Source: Candidatus Rokubacteria bacterium RIFCSPLOWO2_02_FULL_72_37
GTDB taxonomy: Bacteria; Methylomirabilota; Methylomirabilia; Rokubacteriales; CSP1-6
Length of the DNA: 9,319 nucleotides
Direction: 5' to 3'
NCBI GenBank assembly: GCA_001790315.1
Contig: MGCE01000101.1
Coordinates: 1-9,319, forward strand
In this document: in pieces, positions 1-6,741 of the stretch
Numbering within the stretch: the stretch's first letter is position 1
How the letters are laid out: every line of letters starts with the position of its first letter
The notes under the pieces: generated by a model
The model's input: the letters and a program-made list of their open reading frames with translations, nothing else
Told to the model about the DNA's origin: nothing
Database searches by the model: none
Translations under genes and position numbers: made by a program

Positions 1-67
1 TGGCGAACACGATGAAGTCGTCCCGGAAGGTCTCCGGGCTCCCGTAGCGGTGCAGAGTGTTCGTCAT
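1..67 (-). CDS. Unrecognised protein, N-terminal 22 codons only (runs off the left edge)
   Basis: An ATG on the minus strand overlaps the stop of the ferredoxin-like gene in the arrangement ATGA, and the frame stays open to the window edge. The peptide begins MTNTLHRYGSPE and continues with an acidic/aromatic stretch (FRDDF). A good ribosome binding site, GGGAGG, lies about four bases before the ATG, inside the end of the upstream gene. The overlap implies translational coupling and suggests the product works with the ferredoxin-like protein. The fragment is too short for me to assign a family. That this is a real start rests on the ribosome binding site and the coupling; the function is unknown. 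Confidence 0.6.
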   Translation of the reverse strand, partial: MTNTLHRYGSPETFRDDFIVFA

Positions 68-939
68 ACGGCCTCCCGGTACAGCGGGCGCCCGAGCCCG
101 AGGTTCGTCTTGCCCCGCCAGAAGCGGAATCCCTCCCCGGCGAGCAGCGCGTCGAGCCCCGTGTTCCCGCGCGCGTCACACCGGGCGGAGACGCCGACCG
201 AGATCACCGTCGAGACCTGGTCGGACACCGAGCGGAGCGTCCGGAGCACGTCCGGCGCGCGATCGAACCCCGTCTTCACCTCCACGATGGCCGAGAGGAC
301 CTTCTCGTCGAGGATGTCGTCGCGGATCGCCCCGGTCTTCGCGTCGGTCATGAGGCTCGTGACCGGGTTCATGGCCTCGAACGTCACACCGGCCGCGCCG
401 AGCGCTCGCGTGACGCGGTCGATGTCCCGGAACCGGACGCCGATCCCCGGCCGTCCGAACTCGACGGTGAAGCCGGCCTCGCCGGCCCTGACCCGGCCCG
501 TGACATCGTTCGTCTTCACCTCTTCGGTCCCCCGGCCCGCGACGCCCGTCGACTCGTGAGGCACGAGCGGGTCGGAGAAGGCGCGACGGACGCTCCGAGG
601 CCACGCGAGCTCGCGCGGGGTGAGCGCCCCGGTGGGGCAGACGTCCGGCTCGGGGTCGAAGCGGAACCGGAGGAGTCGCGCGACGCCGCGGACGGCGCGC
701 ACGACGGCGACCGGCAGGTGCTCCCGCGACATCCCGCGATAGCACGTGTAGCACTCGACGCACTCGTCCTCGTTCACGGCGGCCCGGTGGGCCCCCGCAT
801 CGACGGCGATCGCGCCCATCGGGCACACCGCGACGCAGTTCGCGCAGCCCACGCAGCGCTCAGGATCGATCCACACGGCTTGGCTCTCCTCTCCAGTCCG
901 ACCGCGACGTTCCGCCACGCGCATGGTCGCGCGATTCAT
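64..939 (-). CDS. 2[4Fe-4S] ferredoxin-like protein with large C-terminal domain of unknown function
   Basis: A 291-residue cytoplasmic protein, with no signal peptide or clear transmembrane helix. The N-terminus has a ferredoxin module: Cys29, 32, 35 and 39 form a classical CxxCxxCxxxCP motif. Cys60, 63 and 66 begin a second motif whose expected CP (Cys101-Pro102, in CPTGAL) comes 34 residues late. About residues 110-291 form a second domain (conserved-looking stretches WPRSVRRAFSDP, GRGTEE, KTNDVTGR, GRPGIG, NPVTSL) that I recall alongside such ferredoxin modules in anaerobe and soil-bacterial proteins but cannot name. Electron transfer to an unknown partner is inferred. I chose the ATG at 939 because GAGG lies about eight bases upstream. 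An in-frame ATG at 1020 gives 318 residues with an unconserved-looking lead, and an ATG at 924 is also possible. The gene follows the LysR regulator by 111 bp on the same strand and overlaps the next gene by 4 bp. Confidence 0.8.
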   Translation of the reverse strand: MNRATMRVAERRGRTGEESQAVWIDPERCVGCANCVAVCPMGAIAVDAGAHRAAVNEDECVECYTCYRGMSREHLPVAVVRAVRGVARLLRFRFDPEPDVCPTGALTPRELAWPRSVRRAFSDPLVPHESTGVAGRGTEEVKTNDVTGRVRAGEAGFTVEFGRPGIGVRFRDIDRVTRALGAAGVTFEAMNPVTSLMTDAKTGAIRDDILDEKVLSAIVEVKTGFDRAPDVLRTLRSVSDQVSTVISVGVSARCDARGNTGLDALLAGEGFRFWRGKTNLGLGRPLYREAV

Positions 940-958
940 CCGAGTCGCCTCAGATTCG

Positions 959-968
959 GCTCGCGAGC
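959..968. other. 10-bp perfect palindrome GCTCGCGAGC upstream of the ferredoxin-like gene
   Basis: GCTCGCGAGC reads the same on both strands and lies about 20 bp before the chosen ATG at 939, inside the 111-bp gap (940-1050) after the LysR gene. It could be a small operator or RNA hairpin, but at this GC content a 10-bp palindrome may well be chance. I found no convincing -35/-10 pair and no terminator in this gap, so it does not show whether the ferredoxin-like gene has its own promoter or is read through from the LysR gene. Confidence 0.2.
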
Positions 969-1050
969 TAGTCGACCACAATGAGCCGTTTGCCTCAATC
1001 GCGGACGCACGACGACTCATCCATGCGCTGGGCGTTCGCGCTTCCTCGAC

Positions 1051-1950
1051 CTACTTGAGCGAGCGCCGGAGGTCGGCGAGCGTCGCGAGGAACGCGTCGA
1101 GCACCGGCGTCCGCGGCTTGTCGCGACGCAGGATCACGCCGATCTGACGAAAGAGCGGCGGATCGAGGCGTGCCGCCGAGAGCCGGCCCGCCCGCACCTC
1201 CGTCTTCGCGGCGAACCACGACGTCACCGACAGGCCGAGTCCGGTCTCGACGAGCTTCTTGATCGCCTCAGTGTTGCCGAGCTCCATCGGGAGCGCGGGC
1301 ACCGCGCCGCCCCGATGGAACCACTCGTCGATCAGCCGGCGCAACGTCGCGCCCTGCTCGAAGAGGATCAGCGGCTCGGCCGCCACGTCGGCGGCTCGGA
1401 CGCGCACGCCCCGCGGCCAGGCCCGGCCGGGCGGGCCGATCGCGACCAGCTCGTCACGGTAGAGGGACGACACCGTCAGCTCCCGCTCACGCACCGGCAG
1501 GCTCACGATTCCGACGTCCAGCTCGTTGGCCACGACCGAGCGCGCGATCGCCGGCGCGTTGCCCGTGACGACGACCAGCTCCGTCCGCGGGTAGCGGGCG
1601 CGGAACCGTCGCAGCGCCGACGGCAGGAGATAGATGCTGAACGACGCGCTGGTGCCGAGCCGGATGCGGCCCGCCACGACGCCGCGGAGCTGCTGGACGA
1701 TCTCCACGCCGGTCTCGAGCTCACGCACGGCGCGCGCCGCATGACCGAGGAGGATCTCACCCGCCCGCGTCGGGAACGCGCGCTTGCCGACACGCTCGAG
1801 GAGCGGCAGGCCCAGCTCGCGCTCGAGCTGCCGCACCTGCATGCTGACGGCGGGCTGCGTGAGGTGCAGCTCGCGCGCGGCCCGGGAGAAGGAGCCGTGG
1901 CGCGCCACCGCGTCGAGCGTCTGGAGCTGGGCGAGGCGCATGCGCATCAT
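1051..1950 (-). CDS. LysR-type transcriptional regulator
   Basis: A 299-residue protein, the usual LTTR length. Residues ~6-65 are the winged helix-turn-helix: LAQLQTLDAVARHGSFSRAA, then LTQPAVSMQVRQLERELG and the FPTRAG stretch that ends the domain. Residues ~90-299 are the periplasmic-binding-protein-like effector domain, beginning GRIRLGTSASFSIYLLP, with ELDVGIVSLPV and GLGLSVTSWFAA as typical core strands. The overall look is closest to the CysL/CbbR branch, but the ligand cannot be read from sequence. Tandem ATGs at 1950, 1947 and 1941 are all possible starts; none has a Shine-Dalgarno. The longer ORF reaching 2499 is an artefact because it runs through the AT-rich control region and antisense to the GNAT gene. 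LTTRs usually repress themselves and activate a divergent neighbour, here the gene pair starting at 2023. The ferredoxin-like gene downstream on the same strand is a second candidate target. Confidence 0.93.
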   Translation of the reverse strand: MMRMRLAQLQTLDAVARHGSFSRAARELHLTQPAVSMQVRQLERELGLPLLERVGKRAFPTRAGEILLGHAARAVRELETGVEIVQQLRGVVAGRIRLGTSASFSIYLLPSALRRFRARYPRTELVVVTGNAPAIARSVVANELDVGIVSLPVRERELTVSSLYRDELVAIGPPGRAWPRGVRVRAADVAAEPLILFEQGATLRRLIDEWFHRGGAVPALPMELGNTEAIKKLVETGLGLSVTSWFAAKTEVRAGRLSAARLDPPLFRQIGVILRRDKPRTPVLDAFLATLADLRRSLK

Positions 1951-2022
1951 CAAGAAATATCTTATGGTAAGGATAATAACAATTGATTTTTCTGATACTC
2001 CGACGCCTGGCACCATGACGGC
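1951..2022. promoter_or_regulatory. AT-rich divergent control region between the LysR gene and the 2023 gene
   Basis: These 72 bases, especially 1951-1995, are strikingly AT-rich against a ~70% GC background. On the minus strand TATTAT (1978-1973) matches the -10 consensus at five of six bases. On the plus strand GATAAT (1972-1977) does so too. Neither has a good -35 at 16-18 bp. The two candidate -10 elements overlap each other and the dyad at 1962-1976, which is the usual layout of an LTTR-controlled divergent promoter. Confidence 0.55.
1962..1976. promoter_or_regulatory. Candidate LysR-type operator (T-N11-A dyad)
   Basis: TTATGGTAAGGATAA has perfect 4-bp inverted arms (TTAT/ATAA) and contains TAT-N7-ATA, which fits the T-N11-A rule for LTTR boxes. 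A partly overlapping imperfect dyad, TATCTT-N6-AGGATA (1958-1975, five of six arm pairs), adds to the symmetry. It begins 12 bp upstream of the regulator's first ATG and about 46 bp before the divergent gene. That position suits autorepression together with control of the divergent transcript. The assignment is inference from motif and position. Confidence 0.5.
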
Positions 2023-2247
2023 ATGGACACGAACCTGTACGCGCTCGAGTTCCTGGCCCGCGACCGCCTGGAGCGAGCATGGGCCGCGGCGGCCCGGGCG
2101 CGCCTCGTGCCGCGCGCCGCGCGGCCGCCGGGCGCGGGCGTGCGACTCGCGCTCGGCCTCGCGCTCGTCACGCTCGGGAGGTGGGTTCGCCGGGCTGCCT
2201 CTTGTACCGGGGACGTCGGCGACCGGCTCGCACCGAGGGGGGCCTGA
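2023..2247 (+). CDS. Small hypothetical protein (74 aa), basic amphipathic, possibly membrane-associated
   Basis: The ORF starts MDTNLYALEFLARDRLERAW, continues with an Ala/Arg-rich helix, and has a short hydrophobic segment (about residues 41-52, VRLALGLALVTLGRW). This resembles the short 'LARDRLEEARAxAARxxL...LGxALVxLGRWL' proteins I recall from high-GC bacteria, whose function is unknown. The last ~20 residues (after GRWVRR) look unconserved, so the stop may lie beyond the natural end. The ATG at 2023 is in the right place relative to the divergent control region, but there is no clear Shine-Dalgarno. The stop is 5 bp before the GNAT start, so the two are probably one transcript. High GC makes chance ORFs likely, hence moderate confidence. 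Confidence 0.5.
   Translation: MDTNLYALEFLARDRLERAWAAAARARLVPRAARPPGAGVRLALGLALVTLGRWVRRAASCTGDVGDRLAPRGA
2235..2242 (+). promoter_or_regulatory. Ribosome binding site that sets the GNAT start
   Basis: The purine run GAGGGGGG ends about 10 bases before the ATG at 2253, inside the last codons of the small upstream ORF. It supports the 178-residue GNAT start over the longer reading frame from 2079, whose extra N-terminus is Arg/Ala-rich shadow sequence. Confidence 0.5.
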
Positions 2248-2252
2248 TCGAG

Positions 2253-2789
2253 ATGCGCGGGGCTCCGACACGTCCGATTGACCCCGCGACGACCGTGACG
2301 GTGCGCGACGCGACGGTCGCCGACCTCGGCCGGATCGGCGTGATCTGGAACCACGAGATCCTCCGGGCCGACACCACCACCGATACCGAGCCGCGCGATG
2401 CCGCCGGGCTCCGCGCGTGGCTCGCGCGCCACCCGGCGGCCTGGCCGGTCCTCGTCGCCACCCTGGACCACGAGGTGGTCGCCTTCGGCGCGCTCTCACC
2501 CTACCGGCCGAAGCCGGCGTTCGCGCGGACCGCCGAGGACTCGGTGTACGTGGCGGGCGGCCGGCGCGGCGAGGGCCTCGGGCGCCTCGTGCTCGACGCG
2601 CTGCTGCGCCGCGCGCAGGCCGCCGGCCACCACTCGGTGATCGCCCGGATCACGGCGCAGAACACCGCCTCCCTGCGCCTGCACGCGCGCTGCGGTTTCC
2701 AGACGGTCGGCGTGGAGCGCGAGAGCGCATTCAAGCTCGGCCGCTGGCTCGACGTCGTCATCCTGCAGCGGGCGCTCGCCGCGCGCTGA
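2253..2789 (+). CDS. GNAT N-acetyltransferase, phosphinothricin acetyltransferase (PAT/Bar)-like
   Basis: A 178-residue single-domain GNAT enzyme, normal for the PAT/Bar/MnaT group. It transfers acetyl from acetyl-CoA to an amine of a small amino-acid-like substrate in the cytoplasm. Visible family marks in order are: RDATVADL (residues 18-25), WNHEILRADTTTDTEP (32-47), where the family usually has IYN and FDTEP-type motifs, LSPYRPKPAF (81-90), EDSVYV (95-100), the acetyl-CoA P-loop RGEGLG (105-110, R-x-x-G-x-G), the ITAQNTAS strand (133-140), LHARCGF (143-149) and the C-terminal GRWLDVV (163-169). Family members include herbicide/antibiotic and methionine-sulfone acetyltransferases, and chromosomal copies often act on oxidised amino acids. 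The actual substrate is unknown. It probably shares a transcript with the small ORF upstream and ends 3 bp before the end of convergent ligD. Confidence 0.92.
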   Translation: MRGAPTRPIDPATTVTVRDATVADLGRIGVIWNHEILRADTTTDTEPRDAAGLRAWLARHPAAWPVLVATLDHEVVAFGALSPYRPKPAFARTAEDSVYVAGGRRGEGLGRLVLDALLRRAQAAGHHSVIARITAQNTASLRLHARCGFQTVGVERESAFKLGRWLDVVILQRALAAR

Positions 2790-2792
2790 CGC

Positions 2793-5321
2793 TCACCCCG
2801 GGCGGCCCGCGAGGCGCTCGAGCCGCCCGAGCGCGGCCACCACGTCGATCCCGGGGCCGAGCACCGGCGCCAGGGGGTCGCCGAGCGTGTCGAGCCGCGC
2901 AGGCAGCGTCCGGATCGTGAAGCGGCGCGGGTCGAGCCGCGCGGTCACTTCCTGCCAGCGGAGCGGACACGACACGGGCGCGCCGGGCAGCGGCCGCACG
3001 GCCAGCGGGGCCACGATCGTCTGGCTCCGGGCGTTCTGGCCGTAGTCGATGTACACCTTGCCCCCCCGCGCCCGGATCGGGCGCGCGACCGTGGCGATTC
3101 CGGGCTCGGCCTCGACGCCGAGCATCGCCAGGAGGTGCGCGAAGCCGCGCGCCTCCTCGTAGCGGTAGCGGCCGCCCAGCGGCAGCAGGACGTGGAGCCC
3201 CGTCGCGCCCGAGGTCTTGACGCAGCTCGGCAGCTCGAGGGTCTCGAGGAGTCGGCGGAGCGCCTGCGCCACCTTCACGACGTCGCCGAACGGCGCGCCC
3301 TTCGGGTCGAGATCGAGGATGAGCCAGTCGGGATGGTCGAGCCCGCCGACCCGCGAGGCCCAGAGGTGGAGCGGGATCGTGCCGAGGTTCACCACCCAGC
3401 GCAGGCTCTCCCGGTCGTCGACGACGAGGTACTCGATGTCGCGTCCGGCATCGCCCGACGGGATCCGCTGCCTGCGCACCCACGTCGGCGTCCACTCCGG
3501 CGCGTCCTTCTGGTAGAACGACTTGCCCCCGATCCCGTCGGGGTAACGGGTCAGCACGAGCGGGCGATCGGCGAGGTACGGCAGGAGCCACGGCGCCACG
3601 CGATCGTAGTACGCGACGAGATCGGCCTTCGTCAGGCCCTCTTCCGGCCAGAACACCTTCGTCGGGTTCGTGATCGTCACGCGCCGTTCGCCGTCATCCG
3701 GCGCCGCCGGCCGATCGGCCGGCGCGTGCCCGCGCGCCGCCGCCATCGCCGCGGGACGCTCGCGCACGCAGTCCTCGGGCCGCTTGTCGTCGCGGAGCCC
3801 GACGAACGTCGGGTGGCGGAGCCCGCCGCCCTTCGTCCACTCGGCGAACCGCGCCTCGCAGACGAGCCGCGGCTCGACCCAGCGGTGGCCGCGCCCTGCG
3901 GGCGAGCCGACGGCGAACGGCGTCGTCGGGCGCTCGAGCCGGACCAGGCGCGCGTGCAGCGCCGCGAGCGTCGCGTCGTCGAAGCCCGTGCCGACCTTCG
4001 AGACGTACACGAGCCGGCCGGCCTCGAAGAGCCCGAGGTGGAGCGCCCCGAAGCCCGCCCGCGAGCCCCGCGGCGCCGTCCACCCTCCGACGACGAATTC
4101 CTGGCGGCGCTGGCACTTGACCTTGAGCCAGTCGCGGGACCGCCCGGGCGCGTACCGGCTCGCGCGCCGCTTGGCGACGATGCCCTCGAGCCCGCGCTCC
4201 GAGGCGGCCGCGAAGAACGCCTCGCCGTGCTCGACGACGTGGTCGCTCCACGCGACGACGCCCCGCGCCGGCAGGACGAGTCGCAAGCACTCCTTGCGCG
4301 CCTCGAGCGGGAGCCCCCGGAGGTCCCGCCCGTCGAGCGCGAGCGCGTCGAAGACGACGGCGTTGACCGGTGCCGTCGCCTCCGCCCGGGCGACGTCGTC
4401 CGGGCGCGCGAGGCCCATCCGCGCCTGCAGGCGCTGGAAGCTCGATCGTCCCGCGTCGTCGAGCGCGACGATCTCGCCGTCGAGCAGGAACCGATCGAGC
4501 GGGAGGGCCCGCAGCGCCCGGGCGATCTCGGGATATCGCACGGTGACGTCCTGGCCGGAGCGGCTCCGGAGCTCGACGCGGCCGCCCGCACGTTCGGCCA
4601 GCACCCGCACGCCGTCGTACTTGATCTCGAAGAGCCACGCGGGGTCGGAGAAGGGCCGGCCGACGAGCGTCGCCAGCATCGGCGCGCGCGGGCGAGGCGT
4701 CACCGCACGCGCCGGCGCGCCGAGCGCGTCCAGCCGGGCGCGCAGCGCCGCGAGCTTCGTCGTCCCGGTGCGCAGCTCCTCGACGGTGAGCCCGGACAGC
4801 GCCGACTCGGGCTGCCGCTCGGTCGGCTCGCGGTCCGAGGCGAACGCGTCCGCCTTCTTCAACAGGAGCCACTCGCGCTCCTTGCCGCTCATGCGCGCGA
4901 GCGTCCACCGGCCACCGAGCTTGAAGCCGAAGAGCTCGAACTCGAGCCGACCGCGCGCGAGCTGCGCGGCGGCGGGCTCCGGCGTGGTGAGCCGGTACCA
5001 GCCGGCGTCCCAGACGATGGACGGCCCGGCGCCGTAGCTGCCCTCCGGGATCACGCCTTCGAAGGCCGCGTACTCCACGGGGTGGTCCTCGACGTGCACC
5101 GCGAGCCGCTTCTCGTGGGGCCGGACCGACGGCCCCTTGGGAACCGCCCAGCTCTTGAGCACACCGTCGATCTCGAGGCGGAGGTCGTAGTGCAGGCGCC
5201 GCGCGGCGTGCTTGTGCACGACGAAGCGCCGACCGTCGCCGGCGTGGCCCGCGCCGAACGGCTCGGGCGTGCGCGCGGGGTCGCGCTTGGCCCGATAGGT
5301 GTCGAGGCCGCGGTCAGCCAC
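2793..5321 (-). CDS. ligD: ATP-dependent DNA ligase D (3'-phosphoesterase, ligase and polymerase domains)
   Basis: An 842-residue NHEJ end-processing and sealing enzyme, near the length of the Pseudomonas protein and with its domain order PE-LIG-POL. The PE domain (~30-190) keeps the expected metal/phosphate ligands His38, His44, Asp46, Arg48, His80 and Tyr84. The ligase domain (~210-520) has nucleophile Lys234 in EIKYDGVR, then LDGEIVALD, GLEGIVAKR and DWLKVK. The polymerase/primase domain (~545-842) starts at TNPTKVFWPEEGLTKADL and has the metal motif LDLDPKG, SGATGLH and the late acidic strand VYIDYGQN. All three active sites look intact. The start is the GTG at 5321, whose product (VADRGLDTYRAKRDPARTPEP) matches the usual LigD N-terminus. 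It overlaps the CPBP gene's stop as GTGGCTGA, with no separate ribosome binding site, so it is probably translated by coupling. An upstream ATG at 5432 only adds shadow sequence. Ku lies divergently on the other side of the CPBP gene. Confidence 0.97.
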   Translation of the reverse strand: MADRGLDTYRAKRDPARTPEPFGAGHAGDGRRFVVHKHAARRLHYDLRLEIDGVLKSWAVPKGPSVRPHEKRLAVHVEDHPVEYAAFEGVIPEGSYGAGPSIVWDAGWYRLTTPEPAAAQLARGRLEFELFGFKLGGRWTLARMSGKEREWLLLKKADAFASDREPTERQPESALSGLTVEELRTGTTKLAALRARLDALGAPARAVTPRPRAPMLATLVGRPFSDPAWLFEIKYDGVRVLAERAGGRVELRSRSGQDVTVRYPEIARALRALPLDRFLLDGEIVALDDAGRSSFQRLQARMGLARPDDVARAEATAPVNAVVFDALALDGRDLRGLPLEARKECLRLVLPARGVVAWSDHVVEHGEAFFAAASERGLEGIVAKRRASRYAPGRSRDWLKVKCQRRQEFVVGGWTAPRGSRAGFGALHLGLFEAGRLVYVSKVGTGFDDATLAALHARLVRLERPTTPFAVGSPAGRGHRWVEPRLVCEARFAEWTKGGGLRHPTFVGLRDDKRPEDCVRERPAAMAAARGHAPADRPAAPDDGERRVTITNPTKVFWPEEGLTKADLVAYYDRVAPWLLPYLADRPLVLTRYPDGIGGKSFYQKDAPEWTPTWVRRQRIPSGDAGRDIEYLVVDDRESLRWVVNLGTIPLHLWASRVGGLDHPDWLILDLDPKGAPFGDVVKVAQALRRLLETLELPSCVKTSGATGLHVLLPLGGRYRYEEARGFAHLLAMLGVEAEPGIATVARPIRARGGKVYIDYGQNARSQTIVAPLAVRPLPGAPVSCPLRWQEVTARLDPRRFTIRTLPARLDTLGDPLAPVLGPGIDVVAALGRLERLAGRPG

Positions 5322-6741
5322 GGAGGGCCAGGACCACCGACAGCGAGGCGCCGAGGTTGTCGACGGCGTGCGCCGCGATCGACGGCAGCAGGCTCCCCGT
5401 CTTCTCGTACGCCACCGCCCAGAGGAGCCCACTCCAGAAGACCGCGAGGAAGCCGAGCAGACCGTAGCCGTGCGCGAGGGCGAAGACCGCCGCGCTCGCC
5501 GGCGCGGCCGCCGCGAGCGGCAGGCGGCGCCGGAGCGTCGCGAACAGGAGCCCGCGAAAGACGATCTCCTCCAGGACCGGCGTGAGGATCACGACGTCGG
5601 CGAGCGCCGCGGCGAGGATCGGCGTCGTGCCCCACGCGAGCTCGGGGTCGAACCATTCGCTCCAGTGCGCGGCGACGCCGAGCCCGCGCGCGACGAGGCC
5701 GAGGCCCACCTCGCCGAGAGCGCCTGCGGCGAGCAACGCGAGCGTGACGGGCACGAGCGCGCGGGAGCGACCCGACACGGGCGCGAGGCCGAGGCCCGCG
5801 CGGAACCCGACGCCGGCCGGGACCAGCAGGCGGCGGCGGGCGAGCGCGACCAGCGGCACGGGCGCGAGGCTCACCGCCGTGCCGAGCGCGACCCGGGTCC
5901 AGGGCCCCTCCGCCGGGCCGTGCGCCAGGAGCGAGACGCCCGCGATCAGGAGCGCCGCGAGGGCGCCGCCGCGCACGAGCACGCTGATCCCGTCCCGCCC
6001 ACGCCAGGGCGGCGGCAGGACGGAGGGCCCCAGCCGCGCGGGCCGGCGCCACGCGAGGAGGGCGAGCGCCACGCCCCCGACCACGAGCAGCGCCGCCTGC
6101 GACCCCACGAGCCAGCGCATGCGGTCGAGCACGCGGCGGCCCCGGGCGTCGAGCTCCGCCGCGACGGCGGCGGCGAGCCGCGTGTCACCCGCCCGCGTCG
6201 CCCAGCGGAGCGCGAGCCGGTCGGTGAACCAGTCGCCCGCGCGCACCGCGGCGAGCGCGGCGGACGCCGCCGGCTGGTCGTCCGGCGCCGCCCCGAGATA
6301 CGCCACGCTCACGAGATCCGCCCAGACGGCGAAGGGCTCCCCCCGGCGCCGCCACTCCCCGAGCGTCCGCCGCAGGCGCTCGAGCTGCCCGGCTTCGGCC
6401 TCGAGGACGGCGAGGTGGAGGTCCACCCGCGCGTCGAGCGAGATCGTCGCGAGCTCGGCGTACCAGGCGACGCCCTCGGCGAGGTCCTCGGCGCGCTCGT
6501 TGAAGACGAGGCCCCAGAGCCGGCGCTCCCACGCGGGGGTGCGGGCCACGGCCTCGTCGAGGTCGAGCGAGCGGGAGACGACGAGCGCGAGCGCGCGCTC
6601 GGGCGCGGCCATGCCCTCGAGGCGCGCGCCGCCGTACGAGAGCCCGAGCATCATCGCGACGAAGCCGAGCAGGACGAGGCCGGCGAGGGCCGTCAGGACC
6701 CCGACCGGTGGTCGCTTCGCCGCCGTCGGCACGCTATCCAT
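5314..6741 (-). CDS. CPBP-family intramembrane metalloprotease with large N-terminal helical domain
   Basis: A 475-residue membrane protein. Residues 11-12 to ~35 form a first transmembrane helix after a basic N-terminus (AAKRPP). About 36-207 is a soluble, helical, Ala/Arg/Leu-rich region with repeat-like spacing. From ~210 several hydrophobic helices follow (~210-231 and on). The C-terminal CPBP/Rce1-like domain holds all three motifs: EEIVFR with Glu391, Glu392 and Arg396; FALAH with Phe420 and His424; HAVDN with His458 and Asn462. An active glutamate-type membrane protease is therefore expected. CPBP proteins include prenyl-CAAX proteases, bacteriocin-immunity and regulatory proteases; the substrate here is unknown. 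The start is the ATG at 6741 (MDSVPT), because the longer frame continues antisense through Ku and the E1 gene. GGAGG lies ~14 bases upstream, which is farther than ideal. The 3' end overlaps ligD's start by 8 bp, so it is the first gene of a two-gene transcript with ligD. Confidence 0.93.
   Translation of the reverse strand: MDSVPTAAKRPPVGVLTALAGLVLLGFVAMMLGLSYGGARLEGMAAPERALALVVSRSLDLDEAVARTPAWERRLWGLVFNERAEDLAEGVAWYAELATISLDARVDLHLAVLEAEAGQLERLRRTLGEWRRRGEPFAVWADLVSVAYLGAAPDDQPAASAALAAVRAGDWFTDRLALRWATRAGDTRLAAAVAAELDARGRRVLDRMRWLVGSQAALLVVGGVALALLAWRRPARLGPSVLPPPWRGRDGISVLVRGGALAALLIAGVSLLAHGPAEGPWTRVALGTAVSLAPVPLVALARRRLLVPAGVGFRAGLGLAPVSGRSRALVPVTLALLAAGALGEVGLGLVARGLGVAAHWSEWFDPELAWGTTPILAAALADVVILTPVLEEIVFRGLLFATLRRRLPLAAAAPASAAVFALAHGYGLLGFLAVFWSGLLWAVAYEKTGSLLPSIAAHAVDNLGASLSVVLALRG

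Noticed and set aside
556..984. 142-codon plus-strand frame opposite the ferredoxin-like gene
   Set aside because: Shadow of a motif-bearing gene. It has no ribosome binding site or recognisable protein features.
940..1020. ATG at 1020 as start of the ferredoxin-like gene
   Set aside because: It is possible but not favoured: no Shine-Dalgarno, and the added residues look unconserved. GAGG before the ATG at 939 is better placed.
1951..2499. N-terminal extension of the LysR frame to 482 residues
   Set aside because: It would cross the AT-rich control region and run antisense to the GNAT gene. The LTTR helix-turn-helix begins a few residues after the ATG cluster at 1941-1950.
3135..5585. 816-codon open frame on the plus strand, antisense to ligD
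   Set aside because: It is Arg/Pro/Ala/Glu-rich with no recognisable motif and lies wholly opposite an intact, well-recognised LigD. In high-GC DNA such shadow frames are expected.
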